From contig MU867090.1 in the NCBI GenBank assembly GCA_033725935.1, forward strand, positions 62,001-126,000: a stretch of 64,000 nucleotides of DNA. The letters are read 5' to 3'. This DNA comes from Cladorrhinum sp. PSN259 (Eukaryota > Ascomycota > Sordariomycetes > Sordariales > Podosporaceae). The position numbers and the translations under genes are program-made. Position 1 is the first letter of the stretch. Every line of letters starts with the position of its first letter. The notes beneath the pieces are model-generated. The model was given only the letters and a program-made list of their open reading frames with translations, made no database searches and was not told the origin of the DNA. Shown one piece after another: positions 61,783-64,000 of this stretch.

Positions 61783-64000
61783 ATGGCCAATCTGATTTTC
61801 TTCGTGGCTGTCGCCCTCTTGGGCATGCTTGTCGTCAGTGTTGACGTGCCTGCATCCGCCTTAACGCCGAATCCGACACCCTGTGCTGCAATAGCCTCCA
61901 TGACGAACTCATTCCTGGCTATTTCCCCTTCTGCGACGCCGACCATTCCCGCTGAGGTCGCCTATGCATGCCTCCAATCAGTCCCAAACAAACCCGGCCC
62001 TGCGCTGAAGCTGATTGAAAGCCTCAAGGCGTTCATCGAATGGCAGAGCACCCTCGCGTTCCTCAAGAATCCTCCAAAGTCCTACGCCTTTCCCGCAGTT
62101 GACATACTCGGCGAGCTCCATGACATTGCCGCCACGGTGGAAGCTGGCGGGTTTTCCAGTGAATACGACTTTCAGTTGAAGGTTTACCATCTCATTACCT
62201 CGGCACATGACGGCCATCTCTGGTTCCAACCCGACATTTTCAAGGTCTTTGGTTTCAAGAATGATCTCATTGACCAGTTGGTAACTGTCTCAAGCGATGG
62301 AATCCAAGTCCCCAAGGTATACCAGTACAGTAAGTGCGCCCCAGTAGTCCCAGACTCGCAGTCCCTCCATGTCCCGGAACAACTGGGCTTTCATCTAGAA
62401 CAGTGCTGACAAACTTTCTACCGCAGCTGATCTAGTCAATAACGAATTTGGCGGCACCATATCACCCAAAGCGATTGTCAAGATCAGCGACGAAGACGCA
62501 GCAAAGGCTATCTCCAAGAGAAGTGCGGTAGTCGACGCCAACCAGGACCCTGACGCACAGTGGAATGACAACATGTTTAGCTATGCCAACGCAGGCAACA
62601 CCTCTGTGTACCTGGCTCGTTCGGCCGACTACCAGGGACACAGTCTCACAATCACGTATGATACTGGTGAAACTGTCACCGAGGAGTATGTGGCTTTCGT
62701 CCATCGACAAATCAACTTGACAGGAGTCAATACCGGAGAGGACTTTTACAGTCGCTTCTGCACGCCGGCCCGGGTCTCGCCGTCTGGCAGCTCCGCCTCG
62801 CCAGCCCCGACCACTCCCGTGCCACAGACGACAGCGGATGCGCCAGCCCCGATCTTGCCGGGCTATCCCTATCCAGTTGCGCGGGATGCAGGCTACGATG
62901 CGCTATCGGGGTACTTTCTCAACGGTACCGATTATGACGACGTTGCCGTCCTTGTCATTTCCTCCTTTGACCCCCTCGACAAAATGAGCATTGATAGCAA
63001 GGATGTGGGAGCCATGTTCAGGTACTGGAACGACTTCCAGAGCACCCTCTCCAGGTTCTTGGAAAATTGTAGATGTGCTGGGAAAAGGCGTCTGGTGATT
63101 GACGTGATCAACAATGGTGGTGGCTACATTGCCCTTGCACATGAGACATTTGCCCAAGTAAGTACTTTGTGAAGGATGCCTATGAAGCTCAGGCACACTG
63201 CTAACATTGCTGCTTTCAGTTGTTTCCGCAAGTGAACATTTCTGGTACTCAAAACCTCCGCGAATCAGACACCTTGCAACGTATGGCACATGTTGCTGGC
63301 GACTGGTTATCCGAGATTGTTCTCGCCGGAAATGGCGACCTGCCCAACAGTACAGATAGTGATATTGCTTTGGCCCTCCAAATTCTCGACGACTCTAATA
63401 TTCTCTCCAATATCGTCCCGGGCCAAGTTGTTAGTCCCGCAGGAGAGAACCTCACGACGGTCGAAGCCATCCTGAAGCCCGTTTTCCTTGGAGGGGATAG
63501 ATTCACCGCCTACCAGTTCTCTCCAGATATCTCTTCTGTGAATAATTATAACGCCACGGGATATGGAAACCGGAAGAATCCGCCTCCGGCAGTCTTTCAT
63601 CCAGACAATATTGTCCTCCTAACCAACGGAGCCTGCGCTTCGGCGTGCACCTTGTTTGGCTACCTGCTCTCTCAAAACTTCAACGTCTCGACCGTTGCTA
63701 TCGGTGGGCGCCCGCAGCCCGGAATGATGCAGTGGCCTGGCGGGGTCGAGGGTGCCCAGGTGTTCCCCATGAGTGAGATATCGGTCGCCGCAGCTGCAAT
63801 TCTGACACTCAATTCGACCGCCGACAACTACACAAATGGCCAGATGGAGCTTCTCGCAGAGGCTTACGCACTGCAGCGGGCGTCTTCGCCCGGTTCTGGT
63901 TCGGTGAACGGCAAGAATGCCTTTGACCGAAGTAATCAGAAAGTCCCGCTGCAGTTCTTGTTTGAGCCTGCGGACTGTCGGTTCTTTTACACAAGAGAGA
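61783..64000 (+). CDS. Secreted peptidase S41-like protein, cut by the window end
   Basis: Exons 61783-62329, 62427-63157 and 63220 onward; at least 686 residues, no stop before 64000. The N-terminus MANLIFFVAVALLGMLVVSV is a signal peptide. An N-terminal domain with cysteines (TPCAAIASMTNSFL) precedes DFQLKVYHLITSAHDGHLWF, the typical region before the S41 core with an HDGH motif. The core shows RRLVIDVINNGGGYIALAHE and later NIVLLTNGACASACTLFGYL, where S41 proteases have the catalytic serine in (N/S)-x-x-S-A-S/A. Many N-glycosylation sites are present. Members of this fungal S41 group include UstP of the ustiloxin cluster; no precursor-peptide gene is visible in the window. The lysine of the S41 dyad would lie around or after the Gly-Gly-Arg-Pro segment and could not be fixed with certainty. 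Confidence 0.85.

Noticed and set aside
1..64000. CRISPR arrays, operons or bacterial-type genes
   Set aside because: No regularly spaced repeats; introns and gene families are fungal throughout.

Overview
The window is chromosomal DNA from a filamentous ascomycete, most likely a sordariomycete. Genes are interrupted by short introns of about 50-110 bases with GT/AG ends and CTAAC/CTGAC-like branch points. The families are typical of such fungi: HET-domain proteins, PTH11/SAT4-type rhodopsin-like membrane proteins, a DUF3176 protein, a DUF4246 protein, a GMC oxidoreductase, and a gene with the fungal STAND N-terminal domain plus ankyrin repeats. There are no operons. About twenty protein genes and one tRNA are supported; exon borders were built by hand from splice sites and reading phase. 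Layout: 0.5-4.1 kb, a four-exon STAND-N/ankyrin gene whose third intron carries a complete 750-bp terminal-inverted-repeat transposon with an 8-bp target duplication. 4.9-8.9 kb, a small unknown gene, a metalloprotease relic, a tandem-repeat microprotein and a cysteine-rich secreted peptide. 9.2-24.5 kb, quinone-oxidoreductase-like MDR enzyme, PTH11-like receptor, HET protein, secreted GMC oxidoreductase, SH3 protein and MFS-type transporter. 25.3-27.3 kb, a second repeat microprotein and a DUF3176 membrane protein with an apparent frameshift. 27.3-34.2 kb, gene-poor DNA around a HET gene that has N-terminal membrane helices. 34.2-41.4 kb, a CHORD-like zinc protein convergent with a HET protein, then a GPI-type PEBP protein and an unknown secreted protein. 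43.4-48.4 kb, a second PTH11-like gene and two divergent AIG1-type GTPases. 49.6 kb, tRNA-Gln(CUG). 51.3-64 kb, a secreted Het-C-like/VWA protein, a DUF4246 putative dioxygenase, a HET gene with an in-frame stop, and a peptidase S41-like gene cut by the window end. Functionally, four HET proteins, the STAND-N/ankyrin protein, a Het-C-like protein and two AIG1 GTPases make this an accessory neighbourhood rich in families tied to fungal self/non-self recognition and cell death. That link is inferred from family membership, not shown by the sequence. The strongest unusual signals are the intron-borne TIR element, the two-member family of repeat microproteins (motif N-[IV]-V-[DN]-[LI]-TP-x-NTT), the divergent GTPase pair, and several genes that appear broken by a single change.
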